Assembly (NCBI RefSeq): GCF_900232865.1
Contig: NZ_OCTS01000006.1
Location: 186,001 to 250,000 of the forward strand
Direction of reading: 5' to 3'
DNA length: 64,000 bases
Source of the DNA: Corynebacterium dentalis
GTDB taxonomy: Bacteria > Actinomycetota > Actinomycetes > Mycobacteriales > Mycobacteriaceae
Made by a program: the position numbers and the translations under genes. Positions within the stretch are counted from its first letter, which is position 1; every line of letters begins with the position of its first letter. Below the pieces are notes generated by a model. That model was given only the letters and a program-made list of their open reading frames with translations, was not told where the DNA came from and did no database searches. Below are positions 15,503-24,259 of this stretch, one piece after another.

Positions 15503-18500
15503 CTAGTCATCACGATAGTCGTGGACCACGTCTTCACCCCAGAAGATCTTATCCACCACCTTGCGCGCACGCCTGGTCTTCTTCAAATAGTCATCCAGGA
15601 ATTCCTGCGATTCCGTGGGATCCCAGTTCGATGCTGCAGCCACCTGCGCCAACGGCTTGCCGAAGGTCGGCAGCTGATCCTTGCGCTTGCCCTTTACCAG
15701 CACGATGCCGTTACGAGCCTTCGTCGCGGTGATCCACGCTTCGCGCAATACTTCCGCGTCCGCCTCGCTAATCAGCTCTGCTGCGGCCATCTCCTGCAGC
15801 GCGGCCAAAGTGGAAGTGTTGCGCAACCCTTCACTGACCTGCCCGTTTTGCATGGTCAGTAGCTGAACGGTCCACTCCACGTCCGTCAGCGCGCCACGCC
15901 CCAACTTGGTGTGGGTATTGCGGTCCGCGCCCCGCGGAAGCCGCTCAGCATCCACGCGCGCCTTGATGCGGCGCACTTCTCGCACCTGCTCGTCAGTAGC
16001 GCCACCTTCTGGGTAGCGGAACTTATCGATCATGCGTAGGAAGCTGATGCCCAAGTCCTTGTCACCGGCAATCCACGTGGCCCGCAGCAGCGCCTGCATC
16101 TCCCAGGTCTCGCCCCACTGCTGGTAGTAGCGCTCGTAGGATTCCATCGTCCGGACAATCGCACCGTTGCGCCCCTCAGGCCGCAAGTCCAAGTCCACTT
16201 CCAACGGCGGATCCTGGGAGGGCCGTCCCAGGCGCGTGCGGATGGAGTCGCAGATCATGGCCGCCCACTTCATGGCCTTGTTCGTTGTGGAGTCCGCATC
16301 CTCTTTTCCGACGTCAAACTCCTCATCGGACAAGTTTTCCGCCTCTTCGCGCACGGGTTCGGCCACGAACATCACGTCCGCGTCCGAGCCGTATCCCAGC
16401 TCGGCTCCGCCGAGCCTGCCCATGCCAATCACGCTGATCCGGGCGGGCGCGTTCTGATCATGCTTGTCCTCCCAGGCACGGATTTCCGCTTGCAAAGCGG
16501 CCTCCAGCACGGCATCCCAAACCAGGGACAGGGACAGGCACACATCCTGAATATCCATGAAGCCCAGCAAATCCGCGGCAGCCACGCGTGCCAGCTCGGC
16601 GCGCCGCAGCGAGCGAGCCACCGCGATAGCCTTGTCTGGGTCGCAGTGGCGAGCCGCGGCGGCCACCAGCGAGTGCGTTACTACGGCCGCGTCGCGCTTG
16701 ATCAGCTTAGGCCCCGTGGCACCGTCAGATAGCAATTTGACGGTATCGATGCTGTTCAGCAATAGTTCCGCCAAGTATGGCGACGTGCCCAGCAAGAACA
16801 TCAGTCGCTGGCCCACCACGTTTTCGTCGCGTAGGAGCCGCAGGAACCACTGCTTCTCCGAGGCTGCATCGGAGAGGCGACGGTAGGCCAGCAGCCCGGC
16901 GTCGGGATCAACGGTCGGGGCGAGCCACTCCAACAGCGTCGGCAAAATGATGGCCTGCAACTTCTGCTTACGGGAAGACCCTGCGGCCAGGGCGGACAGG
17001 TGCTCGTAGGCGCGGTTGGGGTTCTCGTATCCCAGGGCGGCCAGCTGGCGCTTGGCCGCGTCTGGCGTCAGGCGGATGGTGTCCTCGCTCATGGCCGCCA
17101 CGCTGGTCAGCAATGGGCGGTAGAACAGCTTGGAGTGCAGCTGGTGGATCTGCACGCCCACCCGGCGTACGTCGTCTTCCAGCTGCTCAGCGTAGGTATT
17201 CATGCCCTGCGGAAGATGCCCGGAGGTGCGCGCCAGCCAGGTCAGAGCCTCCAGCTCATCCTTGGGCGGCAAGGTGTGCGTGCGCTTGAGGCGCTGCAGC
17301 TGCAGCCGATGCTCCAGCAGGCGCATGTACTCATAGGAGGCGATGAGCTTTTGGCCGTCATCGCGACCCACATAGCCTTCCTTCATCAAGGCCTTCAGCG
17401 CGGCGACGGTCGGGCGCACGCGCAGGGATTCGTCCGTGCGTCCGTGCACCATCTGCAGCAGCTGCACGGCGAACTCCACGTCGCGCAGGCCACCAGGACC
17501 CAGCTTGAGCTCGCGGGCACGGATGCTATCCGGGACGTTTTCAATGACTCGGCGGCGCATTGCCTGGACGTCGGAGACAAAATCTTCCCGCTCGGAGGCG
17601 CTCCACACCAGCGGCGCCAGCGTCTCCACGTACTTCTCGCCCAGCGCTACGTCGCCCGTCATGGCCCGGGCCTTGAGCAGCGCCTGGAACTCCCAGGTGC
17701 TGGCCCACCGGTCGTAGTACTTCTTGTGGGAACTCAAGGTGCGCACCAGCGCGCCCTGCTTACCTTCGGGGCGCAAGGCCGCGTCCACCTCGAAGAACAC
17801 GCGCGTGCCGATGTTGATGAACTCGCCGGCCCAGCGCGTGGCGCGGGAATCGGCGGGCTCGGCCACAAAGATCACGTCCACGTCAGAGATGTAGTTCAAC
17901 TCGCGGGCGCCACACTTGCCCATCGCCAGCACGGCCAAGCGCGCCGGTGGTTTGCGGTCCTCATCGTCCGGACCTCCGTACACAGTGGTACACGCCACGG
18001 CCAGCGCTGCGGTCAGCGCAGCATCAGCAGCATCAGCCAAACGCTGCCCCAGGGTCACAAACGGCAGCCGGTCTGGCTCGTCATCCCGGTTGACGATGAA
18101 CGTGCCATTGCAATCGATGGCGGCAATGCGCGCCAGCAGCGTGCGGTAGGCATCGCGCATCGCCACGTCCGCCTCATGCCCGATGATGCGAGCGCGATAC
18201 GTGCGGGACTTCTCCCCCGCAGGTTCCACGGCCTTCTCGCCGTTATCGTCCTTGAACTCGGCGAATTCATCCATGGCCAAGACTTCGTCGACCCGCACAG
18301 CGCCCACGCTGTCCAGCATCGTGTCCGTCATCTCGCCCGCAGTTGGCAGAGGGAGAGACAGGCTCACCCACTCCTCGGGGTGAGCCACAATGTGGTCTCC
18401 CAGCAGGCTGGATGCGCCGAATAGGGAAATCACTCGCCGACGCAACTCGGCATCATCCTTGAGCGCGGCCATGAGTGTGTCCGCGGTGGCGTCGGAAAAA

Positions 18501-18763
18501 GGCACATCCTTACCCACGGACGGCAAGGAAGAAACGGCGGCCAACTGGTCATTATCCTCGCGCTCGCGCAGGGCTTCCACCAGCCGCACGAGGTTATTCA
18601 AGGCCAGGTCAGGATTGCCAGCGGCGCCCAGAGTGCGCAGCAGCCCCACGTGCTCCTCGGTATTCCACCCGAGGTCGTTGAGATCGTCTTGCGCACGCGG
18701 TCTGGTCAGGCCCAGAGTCTTCGCGGAGGGAATTCTGGCGCGGGACGACCGTGGACGATCCAT
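15503..18763 (-). CDS. glnE: Bifunctional glutamine synthetase adenylyltransferase/deadenylase
   Basis: GlnE adds AMP to, and removes it from, the tyrosine of GlnA, setting glutamine synthetase activity. The 1086-residue protein has the two nucleotidyltransferase domains expected. The N-terminal deadenylase has MGKCGARELNYISDVDVIF near residue 285. The C-terminal adenylylase has MGRLGGAELGYGSDADVMF near residue 785. Each half ends in a helical GlnD-UR-like domain. The ATG at 18763 is preferred over a GTG at 18778 because AAAGG lies 7 nt upstream. glnA2 lies 62 bp upstream on the same strand, so glnA2-glnE may be co-transcribed. Both partner synthetases are in this window. Confidence 0.97.
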   Translation of the reverse strand: MDRPRSSRARIPSAKTLGLTRPRAQDDLNDLGWNTEEHVGLLRTLGAAGNPDLALNNLVRLVEALREREDNDQLAAVSSLPSVGKDVPFSDATADTLMAALKDDAELRRRVISLFGASSLLGDHIVAHPEEWVSLSLPLPTAGEMTDTMLDSVGAVRVDEVLAMDEFAEFKDDNGEKAVEPAGEKSRTYRARIIGHEADVAMRDAYRTLLARIAAIDCNGTFIVNRDDEPDRLPFVTLGQRLADAADAALTAALAVACTTVYGGPDDEDRKPPARLAVLAMGKCGARELNYISDVDVIFVAEPADSRATRWAGEFINIGTRVFFEVDAALRPEGKQGALVRTLSSHKKYYDRWASTWEFQALLKARAMTGDVALGEKYVETLAPLVWSASEREDFVSDVQAMRRRVIENVPDSIRARELKLGPGGLRDVEFAVQLLQMVHGRTDESLRVRPTVAALKALMKEGYVGRDDGQKLIASYEYMRLLEHRLQLQRLKRTHTLPPKDELEALTWLARTSGHLPQGMNTYAEQLEDDVRRVGVQIHQLHSKLFYRPLLTSVAAMSEDTIRLTPDAAKRQLAALGYENPNRAYEHLSALAAGSSRKQKLQAIILPTLLEWLAPTVDPDAGLLAYRRLSDAASEKQWFLRLLRDENVVGQRLMFLLGTSPYLAELLLNSIDTVKLLSDGATGPKLIKRDAAVVTHSLVAAAARHCDPDKAIAVARSLRRAELARVAAADLLGFMDIQDVCLSLSLVWDAVLEAALQAEIRAWEDKHDQNAPARISVIGMGRLGGAELGYGSDADVMFVAEPVREEAENLSDEEFDVGKEDADSTTNKAMKWAAMICDSIRTRLGRPSQDPPLEVDLDLRPEGRNGAIVRTMESYERYYQQWGETWEMQALLRATWIAGDKDLGISFLRMIDKFRYPEGGATDEQVREVRRIKARVDAERLPRGADRNTHTKLGRGALTDVEWTVQLLTMQNGQVSEGLRNTSTLAALQEMAAAELISEADAEVLREAWITATKARNGIVLVKGKRKDQLPTFGKPLAQVAAASNWDPTESQEFLDDYLKKTRRARKVVDKIFWGEDVVHDYRDD

Positions 18764-18825
18764 GCTGGAGCCTTTCACAAACTAAACGCTGTACTGACAC
18801 GGGGGGATACCCGAAGACGAAGGGG

Positions 18826-20166
18826 CTAGAACTCAAGGTTGTTCTTGAGCTCCCACGGAGTGATCTGCAACTGGTAGTTGTTCCACTCGCGCCACTTGTT
18901 GCGCAGGAAGTATTCGTAGACGTGCTCGCCCAGGGCATCGGCCACCAGCTCGGAGTTTTCCATTTCGCGCAGGGCGTAGCTCAGGTCCTGCGGCAGGTCC
19001 TTGAATCCGGCAGCGCGGCGCTCGCGAGCGGTCATCAGCGCAATATCGCCCTCGGCGGCCGCTGCCAATTCGTAGCCTTCCTTAATGCCCTTCAGCCCAG
19101 CGGCCAGCAGCACGGCGTAGGAGAGGTACGGGTTGCAGGCGGAATCCGGGGTGCGGATTTCCACGCGACGGGAGGCGGACTTGTTCTGCGTGTACATCGG
19201 CACACGGACCATCGCGGAGCGGTTCGCAGCACCCCACGCGGCCGAACGAGGAGCCTCGTCACCAGTGGAAATGCGCTTGTAGGAGTTGACCCACTGATTG
19301 GTGACCGCGGAGATCTCTGAGGCGTGATGCAGGATGCCCGCGATGAATGACTTGCCGGTCAGGGACAGACGGGTTTCGTCATCCGGATCGTGGAAGGCGT
19401 TTTCATCGCCTTCAAACAGCGACATGTGCGTGTGCATCGCCGAACCCGCGTATTCCTGGAACGGCTTGGGCATGAACGTAGCGCGCACGCCGTTGCGCAG
19501 GGCCACCTGCTTAATGATGTAGCGGAAGCTCATTACGTTATCAGCCATGGACAGGGCGTCCGCGAAGCGCAGGTCGATTTCCTGCTGGCCGGGGGCGTTT
19601 TCGTGGTGGGAGAACTCCACGGAGATGCCCATGCGCTCCAGGGTATTGATGGCATCCGCGCGGAAGTGTGGGGCCTCGTCTGTGACAGCTTGATCGAAGT
19701 ACCCGCCCGTATCCGTGGGCACCGGTGGCTGCCCGTCGGTTTCGATGGATTGCACCAGGAAGAACTCGATTTCCGGGTGAACGTAGCAGGTGAAGCCCAT
19801 TTCTGCGGCGGTGTTCATCTGTCGACGCAAAACTTGCCGCGGATCCGACCATGACGGTTGGCCATCCGGCATGGTGATATCGCAGAACATGCGGGCAGAT
19901 AGGCTACCATCGCGGTCTGACTGGAACGGCAGGATTTGGAACGTGCTGGGATCTGGCCTGGCGATGGTGTCTGATTCTGCGACGCGGGAGAAGCCTTCGA
20001 TGGCCGAGCCATCGAAGCCAATTCCCTCTTCAAAGGCACCTTCCAACTCTGCGGGAGCCACGGCCACAGACTTGAGGAAGCCTTGGACATCCGTAAACCA
20101 CAGGCGGACGAAACCGATGTTTCGCTCTTCGATGGTCCGCAACACAAATTCCTGCTGGCGATTCAT
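18826..20166 (-). CDS. glnA2: Glutamine synthetase type I paralogue GlnA2
   Basis: This second glutamine-synthetase-family protein has 446 residues, the same length as C. glutamicum GlnA2. Catalytic motifs are present: FDGSAIEGF, the metal site HPEIEFFLV, HENAPGQQEIDLRF and KPFQEYAGSAMHTHMS. The GlnA adenylylation loop is replaced by AAAAEGDIALMTARERRAAG, without the tyrosine, so GlnE is not expected to modify it. Family relatives may act on polyamines or other amino acids rather than making bulk glutamine. Start ATG 20166 follows TACAAT by 8 nt, a leaderless arrangement. The promoter region is shared with divergent panB. Confidence 0.94.
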   Translation of the reverse strand: MNRQQEFVLRTIEERNIGFVRLWFTDVQGFLKSVAVAPAELEGAFEEGIGFDGSAIEGFSRVAESDTIARPDPSTFQILPFQSDRDGSLSARMFCDITMPDGQPSWSDPRQVLRRQMNTAAEMGFTCYVHPEIEFFLVQSIETDGQPPVPTDTGGYFDQAVTDEAPHFRADAINTLERMGISVEFSHHENAPGQQEIDLRFADALSMADNVMSFRYIIKQVALRNGVRATFMPKPFQEYAGSAMHTHMSLFEGDENAFHDPDDETRLSLTGKSFIAGILHHASEISAVTNQWVNSYKRISTGDEAPRSAAWGAANRSAMVRVPMYTQNKSASRRVEIRTPDSACNPYLSYAVLLAAGLKGIKEGYELAAAAEGDIALMTARERRAAGFKDLPQDLSYALREMENSELVADALGEHVYEYFLRNKWREWNNYQLQITPWELKNNLEF

Positions 20167-20174
20167 GGTTTTCC

Positions 20175-20180
20175 ATTGTA
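20175..20180 (-). promoter_or_regulatory. -10 element of a leaderless glnA2 promoter
   Basis: TACAAT on the minus strand is followed by 8 nt and the ATG at 20166. It is a near-consensus -10, and no ribosome binding site is present. Confidence 0.6.
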
Positions 20181-20274
20181 GAGAGTCCCGCGACAACGCG
20201 GGCGGACTTGCCATCTGCCGGGCTGATGAATGGGGTTGGTTGGCCTCAATTCCGTGACGTGTCCGCGGTTCTGG

Positions 20275-20280
20275 CACTAT
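20275..20280 (+). promoter_or_regulatory. -10 element of a leaderless panB promoter
   Basis: CACTAT is followed by 6 nt and the ATG at 20287. No Shine-Dalgarno sequence separates them. Confidence 0.45.
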
Positions 20281-20286
20281 GAATGC

Positions 20287-21147
20287 ATGGTTGAGAACAC
20301 GGCTGACCGTTCTGATAATTCGCCCGTCGGGTACATGGTGCCCACCAAGCAGGTTCGTTTGACGGACCTGCAGGCTCGCAAGGGTTCGGACTCTCCTTTT
20401 GCCATGCTGACCGCCTACGATTACTCCACCGCCAAGGCGTTTGCCGCCGCAGGCGTGGAGGTGCTGCTGGTCGGCGATTCCGCTGCCAACGTGGTATTTG
20501 GCTACCCCACCACCTCTCATATTTCTATGGATGAGATGTGCTACCTCGCCGCTGCAGTGGTGCGCGGTGCGGATAAGGCTTTCGTGATGGTGGATTTGCC
20601 GTTCGGCAGCTACGAGGCCTCTGATGAGCAGGCCGTGCGCAGTTCCACGGAGATTTTGCACCGCTCGGGCGCGCACTGCGTGAAGCTCGAGGGCGGTGTG
20701 CGTATCGCGCCACGGATCAAGGCCATCAAGGACGCGGGCATTCCGGTGTGCGCGCACATTGGCTTTACCCCGCAGTCGGTCAACAACTTGGGCGGCTTCA
20801 AGGTGCAGGGGCGCGGGGCTGGCTCCGAGCAGTTGATCGCGGATATGCAGGCCGTGGTGGAGGCCGGCGCGGACATCGTGTTAATGGAGATGGTTCCGTC
20901 CGACGTCGCCAAGCGCGTCACCGCAGAATGTCCCGTGCCCACCATTGGCATCGGCGCGGGTGCGGATTGTGATGGCCAGGTTCTGGTGTGGCATGACATG
21001 GTCGCATTCCCAGAGGATGGGCACCGCCCCAAGTTCGCCAAGCAGTGGGGCAACGTGGGCGAGGTACTCACCCGCGCCGCTGCGGCGTATAAGAAAGAAG
21101 TCCAAGAAGGCACATTCCCGGCCGAGGAACACACCTTCAACAGCTAG
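20287..21147 (+). CDS. panB: 3-methyl-2-oxobutanoate hydroxymethyltransferase
   Basis: PanB makes ketopantoate, the first committed step to pantothenate and CoA. The 286-residue protein shows the family motifs MLTAYDYSTAKAFAAAGVE, LLVGDSAANVVFGYPTT (metal-binding Asp), KLEGG, CAHIGFTPQSVN and the catalytic Glu in LMEMVPSDVAKR. The first 25 or so residues are a variable tail. The upstream frame extends to 20230, but the ATG at 20287 has a leaderless -10 six nt before it. panC is not adjacent; panE is at 7726-8679. Confidence 0.96.
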   Translation: MVENTADRSDNSPVGYMVPTKQVRLTDLQARKGSDSPFAMLTAYDYSTAKAFAAAGVEVLLVGDSAANVVFGYPTTSHISMDEMCYLAAAVVRGADKAFVMVDLPFGSYEASDEQAVRSSTEILHRSGAHCVKLEGGVRIAPRIKAIKDAGIPVCAHIGFTPQSVNNLGGFKVQGRGAGSEQLIADMQAVVEAGADIVLMEMVPSDVAKRVTAECPVPTIGIGAGADCDGQVLVWHDMVAFPEDGHRPKFAKQWGNVGEVLTRAAAAYKKEVQEGTFPAEEHTFNS

Positions 21148-21165
21148 CGCTGGCCAACCCAGCGC
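21147..21165 (+). terminator. Possible terminator after panB
   Basis: A 7-bp G/C stem (GCGCTGG with CCAGCGC, loop CCAAC) begins at the panB stop codon. No T-run follows on the plus strand, so it is a weak candidate. A run of seven A about 20 bp further on would instead serve minus-strand transcripts. Confidence 0.35.
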
Positions 21166-21199
21166 GAGTCCAAGACAGCTAGTCCCCCAAAAAAATCTG

Positions 21200-21571
21200 C
21201 TATCCCAGCGCGTCCGCCAGCACGAACACCAGCCCGGCGGCACCGAGCAGCAGCAAGGATCCCGTCAAGGCCACCACGGATCCAACATTCGGGTCAGCTC
21301 TCCCCCGGACAATTCCTCGGCATCCACCCTGGTAGCGCCGCCTTTGCGTCGCCACGATAAAGATGGCCAGCGCACACAACGCCCCAGCTACCAGTATCAC
21401 GGCCGAGCCATACAAGTGCGCCCATCGGAGCATCACCGCGCCCACCACTAGCATCGCCACCACGGTGCGGGTCCAGGCCAGCGTGGTGCGCTCGGGCTGC
21501 AGGCCCGGGTCGCTGTGCAGGGAGATGTCCCTGGACGGATCGGCCGGAGAGGGAGAACGAGAATCAGCCAT
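21200..21571 (-). CDS. DUF202 family small membrane protein (second)
   Basis: The 123-residue protein has the DUF202 pattern: a short polar N-terminus, then LQPERTTLAWTRTVVAML, followed by three hydrophobic helices. DUF202 proteins occur in pairs in many actinobacteria; their function is unknown. Its ATG overlaps the TAA of the preceding DUF202 gene by one base (TAATG), so translation is probably coupled. The longer upstream frame to 21763 is a shadow. Confidence 0.85.
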   Translation of the reverse strand: MADSRSPSPADPSRDISLHSDPGLQPERTTLAWTRTVVAMLVVGAVMLRWAHLYGSAVILVAGALCALAIFIVATQRRRYQGGCRGIVRGRADPNVGSVVALTGSLLLLGAAGLVFVLADALG

Positions 21572-21966
21572 TAGTAGGCCAGCACCACCACGAGCACGGT
21601 GACGGTGGCCATCACTGCCACGCCGGAGAGAAACGGCACGATGCCCGGCACTGGCAACGCGCGGGATTCCCGCATCGCGCGTTCCACCCGCACCCAACGC
21701 ACCGCCGCACCCAGGGCAATGAACATGCCCACCAGCAGTACTAATATTGCCGCGCCGCTCCACAGCCAGCTGGGGACGTTGGGCAAACGGAAGGCCTCAA
21801 GAGCGATCCCGCCCGCTAAAAACGCCAACGAGGTACGTATCCAGGCGAGGAACGTGCGCTCATTGGCGAGGGTGAAGCGAGGGTCAGGTTCAGAGCCCGT
21901 GGGCAGCAGCGTGCGCGCTAGCCACGAGCGGGAAGGCTTGGCCGGTTTAGTCCTCGCCGAGCTCAT
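21571..21966 (-). CDS. DUF202 family small membrane protein (first)
   Basis: The 131-residue protein has a basic N-terminal tail, the DUF202 signature RFTLANERTFLAWIRTSLAFLAGG near residue 29, and three predicted membrane helices. The ATG at 21966 overlaps the 3' end of the SPOR-like gene by 20 bp. The reading frame continues upstream to 22110 only through that gene. The three genes (SPOR-like, DUF202, DUF202) form one tight overlapping operon. Function unknown. Confidence 0.83.
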   Translation of the reverse strand: MSSARTKPAKPSRSWLARTLLPTGSEPDPRFTLANERTFLAWIRTSLAFLAGGIALEAFRLPNVPSWLWSGAAILVLLVGMFIALGAAVRWVRVERAMRESRALPVPGIVPFLSGVAVMATVTVLVVVLAY

Positions 21967-22129
21967 TGCGATCGTAGGCATCTGCCTCTTCGTTGCGCTT
22001 ACGTGCGGTTTCGAGGGCGTGAGCAGCCTCTTCACGGGTGTCGTACGGGCCCATGCGGGATTCCCAGCCGCCAACCTGGCCCTGAGTAACTTCGCCGGTT
22101 TCGGTGTCAAAGTACCATCTATCGGTCAT
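21947..22129 (-). CDS. Small SPOR-like protein
   Basis: A 60-residue protein of a family conserved in mycolata. It starts MTDRWYFDTETGEV and contains the segment MGPYDTREEAAHALETARKR, which looks like part of a SPOR repeat. SPOR domains bind denuded peptidoglycan, but whether this short form does is unknown. AGGAAAG lies just upstream of the ATG. It heads the overlapping DUF202 operon and lies 84 bp after the RNB ribonuclease gene. Confidence 0.85.
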   Translation of the reverse strand: MTDRWYFDTETGEVTQGQVGGWESRMGPYDTREEAAHALETARKRNEEADAYDRNELGED

Positions 22130-22213
22130 AGAACTTTCCTACCACAGTTGTGCGGGCTCTCGCGTGGCTAGTCCCCCGCCCCTCCCACACTTAGTTAATC
22201 CCAAGTCCCGCAC

Positions 22214-23698
22214 CTAGTCCGCGGGCCAGGCGAACTCCACGGTCCGGGTCTCCGGATCTGCGGTAATCAGGGTGACCGCCGTCTGGGAGGCCTCCTCCGG
22301 ATTCCCTTGGCAGTCCGCAATCACGGGCGGCTCGCTGACGAAAATATCAGCGCCCTTGTCACTGCTATGCATCACTGCGGCGGAGAAGTTCTGCCCCACC
22401 CACGGCTGCAGAACCACCGCTTCGGTCAGGCCCATGCATGCTCGGTCCACCTGGTTGGCCAGCTGCGTGCTGCGCTTCATCGCCTCGATGACCTCATCCG
22501 CGCGCTCGGCCACCCACGCTGGCACCTCGCGTTCCTCGGCGATGGCCAGGCAAATTTCCGTGGCGAATCGGTCGCTCAGCCTGCGTAGCGGCGCGGTGAC
22601 GTGGGCGTAGTGGCCGCCAATTCCGGCGTGGATGGACGTTTCGTTTTCGTTTTCGACGCCAGCAATCCCAAACGCCACATAGCTAGCTCCACGCAGCAAT
22701 CTCTGGGCGTCGCGCATCAAGGCCATTCCCTGTGGAGTGGAGGCATCGATGCTGGCCAGGAGCTGGCCAACGCTCTTGTTGCCACGTTCAAAGCCGAGCG
22801 CTTTGGCAGCGGAGTCAAACTTGGCGATGTCCTTGGGGCTGGCTGGCGGCAGAGTGCGGAGGATGCCTTTGCCTGATTTGACCATCATCTGGCCTGCACA
22901 CATGCCCGCCAGCAGGGACAGTTCCGCGTTGTAGTCATTCATCAGTTGGCGCGGTTCGATGACCAACTGGTATTCAGCCTGCTCATCGTCGCTCTTTTCC
23001 ACGGAGATCGAAGGCAAGCGCAGGTTCACCGCGTCCCGTCGCAGGTCCGAGCGCTGCCGAGCTTCGCCCAGCTCCGGCAACAGCGCGATCGAGGGATGCA
23101 GCGTGCCTGCCAGGCGGTCAGCTTCCACGCCTTCGTAGTTCAGCTTCGCGCGGCTGCGGACGGTTGCGCGGTAGACGGTGAAATCATGGATTTCTCCATC
23201 GGCGTCCACGTTGATGTCCCACACCACGGCGGGCCGGTCCTGATCCGGAAGTAGCGATGCACTGCCTTCTGAGAGCTCCGCGGGGTGCAGGCGTACGGGA
23301 TCATCGGGAAGATACATCGTTTGCCCACGGCGGATGGATTCCTGCTCTAGGGCGGAATCTGGTTCCACGAAAGCCCCGACATCCGCGATGGCATAACGTA
23401 CGCGCCAGCCCGGCGCGACGGAACCTGCGTTGCCTGCAGCACCAGCACCGCTGTCCGCAGCACCACTGTCCACAACACCGTCTGCCTGCCAAGATTCGAC
23501 ATGCACCGCTTGATCTAAGTCCATGGAGCTGGGCGGATCGATCGTGACAAACTCCACCTCGCGCAGGTCACGTCTGCCCTCCGGGTACCTATCCGTGGCC
23601 AGGATGGCCTCAGAGTGGAGCTGTTCAGGGAAGGTCTCTGGCAGGACGAATTCCCGAGCGATTGCGCGGAAGTCCAGTTCGGCGGCGAATAGTTTCAT
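22214..23698 (-). CDS. RNB-domain exoribonuclease
   Basis: The 494-residue protein is an RNase II/R family (RNB) enzyme that degrades RNA from the 3' end. The catalytic metal loop is seen in FVTIDPPSSMDLDQAVHV near residue 55, where the spaced aspartates are those of RNB proteins. SEGSASLLPDQDRPAVVWD and HYAHVTAPLRRLSDRFATE are later family motifs. There are no obvious cold-shock or S1 domains, so it is a short actinobacterial form. Residues about 78-97 are a G/A/S/D-rich insertion. The ATG at 23698 has GGAG just upstream. rnpB, another RNA-processing gene, is adjacent. Confidence 0.9.
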   Translation of the reverse strand: MKLFAAELDFRAIAREFVLPETFPEQLHSEAILATDRYPEGRRDLREVEFVTIDPPSSMDLDQAVHVESWQADGVVDSGAADSGAGAAGNAGSVAPGWRVRYAIADVGAFVEPDSALEQESIRRGQTMYLPDDPVRLHPAELSEGSASLLPDQDRPAVVWDINVDADGEIHDFTVYRATVRSRAKLNYEGVEADRLAGTLHPSIALLPELGEARQRSDLRRDAVNLRLPSISVEKSDDEQAEYQLVIEPRQLMNDYNAELSLLAGMCAGQMMVKSGKGILRTLPPASPKDIAKFDSAAKALGFERGNKSVGQLLASIDASTPQGMALMRDAQRLLRGASYVAFGIAGVENENETSIHAGIGGHYAHVTAPLRRLSDRFATEICLAIAEEREVPAWVAERADEVIEAMKRSTQLANQVDRACMGLTEAVVLQPWVGQNFSAAVMHSSDKGADIFVSEPPVIADCQGNPEEASQTAVTLITADPETRTVEFAWPAD

Positions 23699-23773
23699 TG
23701 CTCCAGAGTGGCACAACTAAGCCACATGCGCGCTGCGCCGAGCGCAGAACTGTACGCGAAAGAAGTTTTGAAC

Positions 23774-24198
23774 GCCGAGAAGACCTATGAGCCGGATTTT
23801 GTCCTACGCTCATTCCACCCGAAGGTGTCCTCAGCGCGAGGCGGCCATCCATCTGGGCGCACCATTGCTGGGCACCTCAAGCGGTCTACCTGTTCATCAG
23901 CAAGCGAGCAGCTCTGGAACTCAGCCGCACGGAACGAGCCGTGCAACTACTTGACCTTGCTCCCGGTGGGGTTTACCTAGCCACCCCAGTCACCTGGCGT
24001 GCTGGTGCGCTCTTACCGCACCTTTTCACCCTTACCCGCGAAGCGGGCGGTTTGTTTTCTGTGGCACTGTCCCGCAGGTCACCCTGGGTTGCCGTTAGCA
24101 ACCACCGTGCTCTGTGGAGTCCGGACTTTCCTCGACGTGCGGCCTCATCCCAGCGTGGGATTGGTTCCAGCTCGCCGCGACCACCCGGTCTTCTCGGC
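23774..24198 (-). ncRNA. rnpB: RNase P RNA (M1 RNA)
   Basis: Read on the minus strand the region contains the class A RNase P landmarks: the universal GAGGAAAGTCCGGACTCC near the 5' end and ACAAAATCCGGCTCAT near the 3' end. Helix P1 closes exactly: GCCGAGAAGACC near the 5' end (24198-24187) is the perfect complement of GGTCTTCTCGGC at the 3' end (23785-23774). The implied length is about 425 nt, typical of high-GC actinobacteria. No protein-coding frame fits. Confidence 0.95.
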
Positions 24199-24206
24199 AG
24201 GTGCTT

Positions 24207-24212
24207 ACTCTA
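24207..24212 (-). promoter_or_regulatory. -10 element of rnpB
   Basis: TAGAGT on the minus strand ends 8 nt before the first base of helix P1, the right distance for the RNase P RNA start. Confidence 0.5.
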
Positions 24213-24259
24213 CCTGCGCGCTGGCCCATCACCGAAAACCCGTGAGTGCCGTCTCGGTT

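Noticed and set aside
17000..18424. Long open frame (474 codons) antisense to glnE
   Set aside because: The opposite strand is an unambiguous GlnE with both catalytic motifs. The antisense translation is low-complexity Q/H/R-rich.
20167..20757. Upstream extension of the glnA2 reading frame
   Set aside because: The extra residues are antisense to panB, and the ATG at 20166 has a near-consensus leaderless -10 and matches the usual GlnA2 length.
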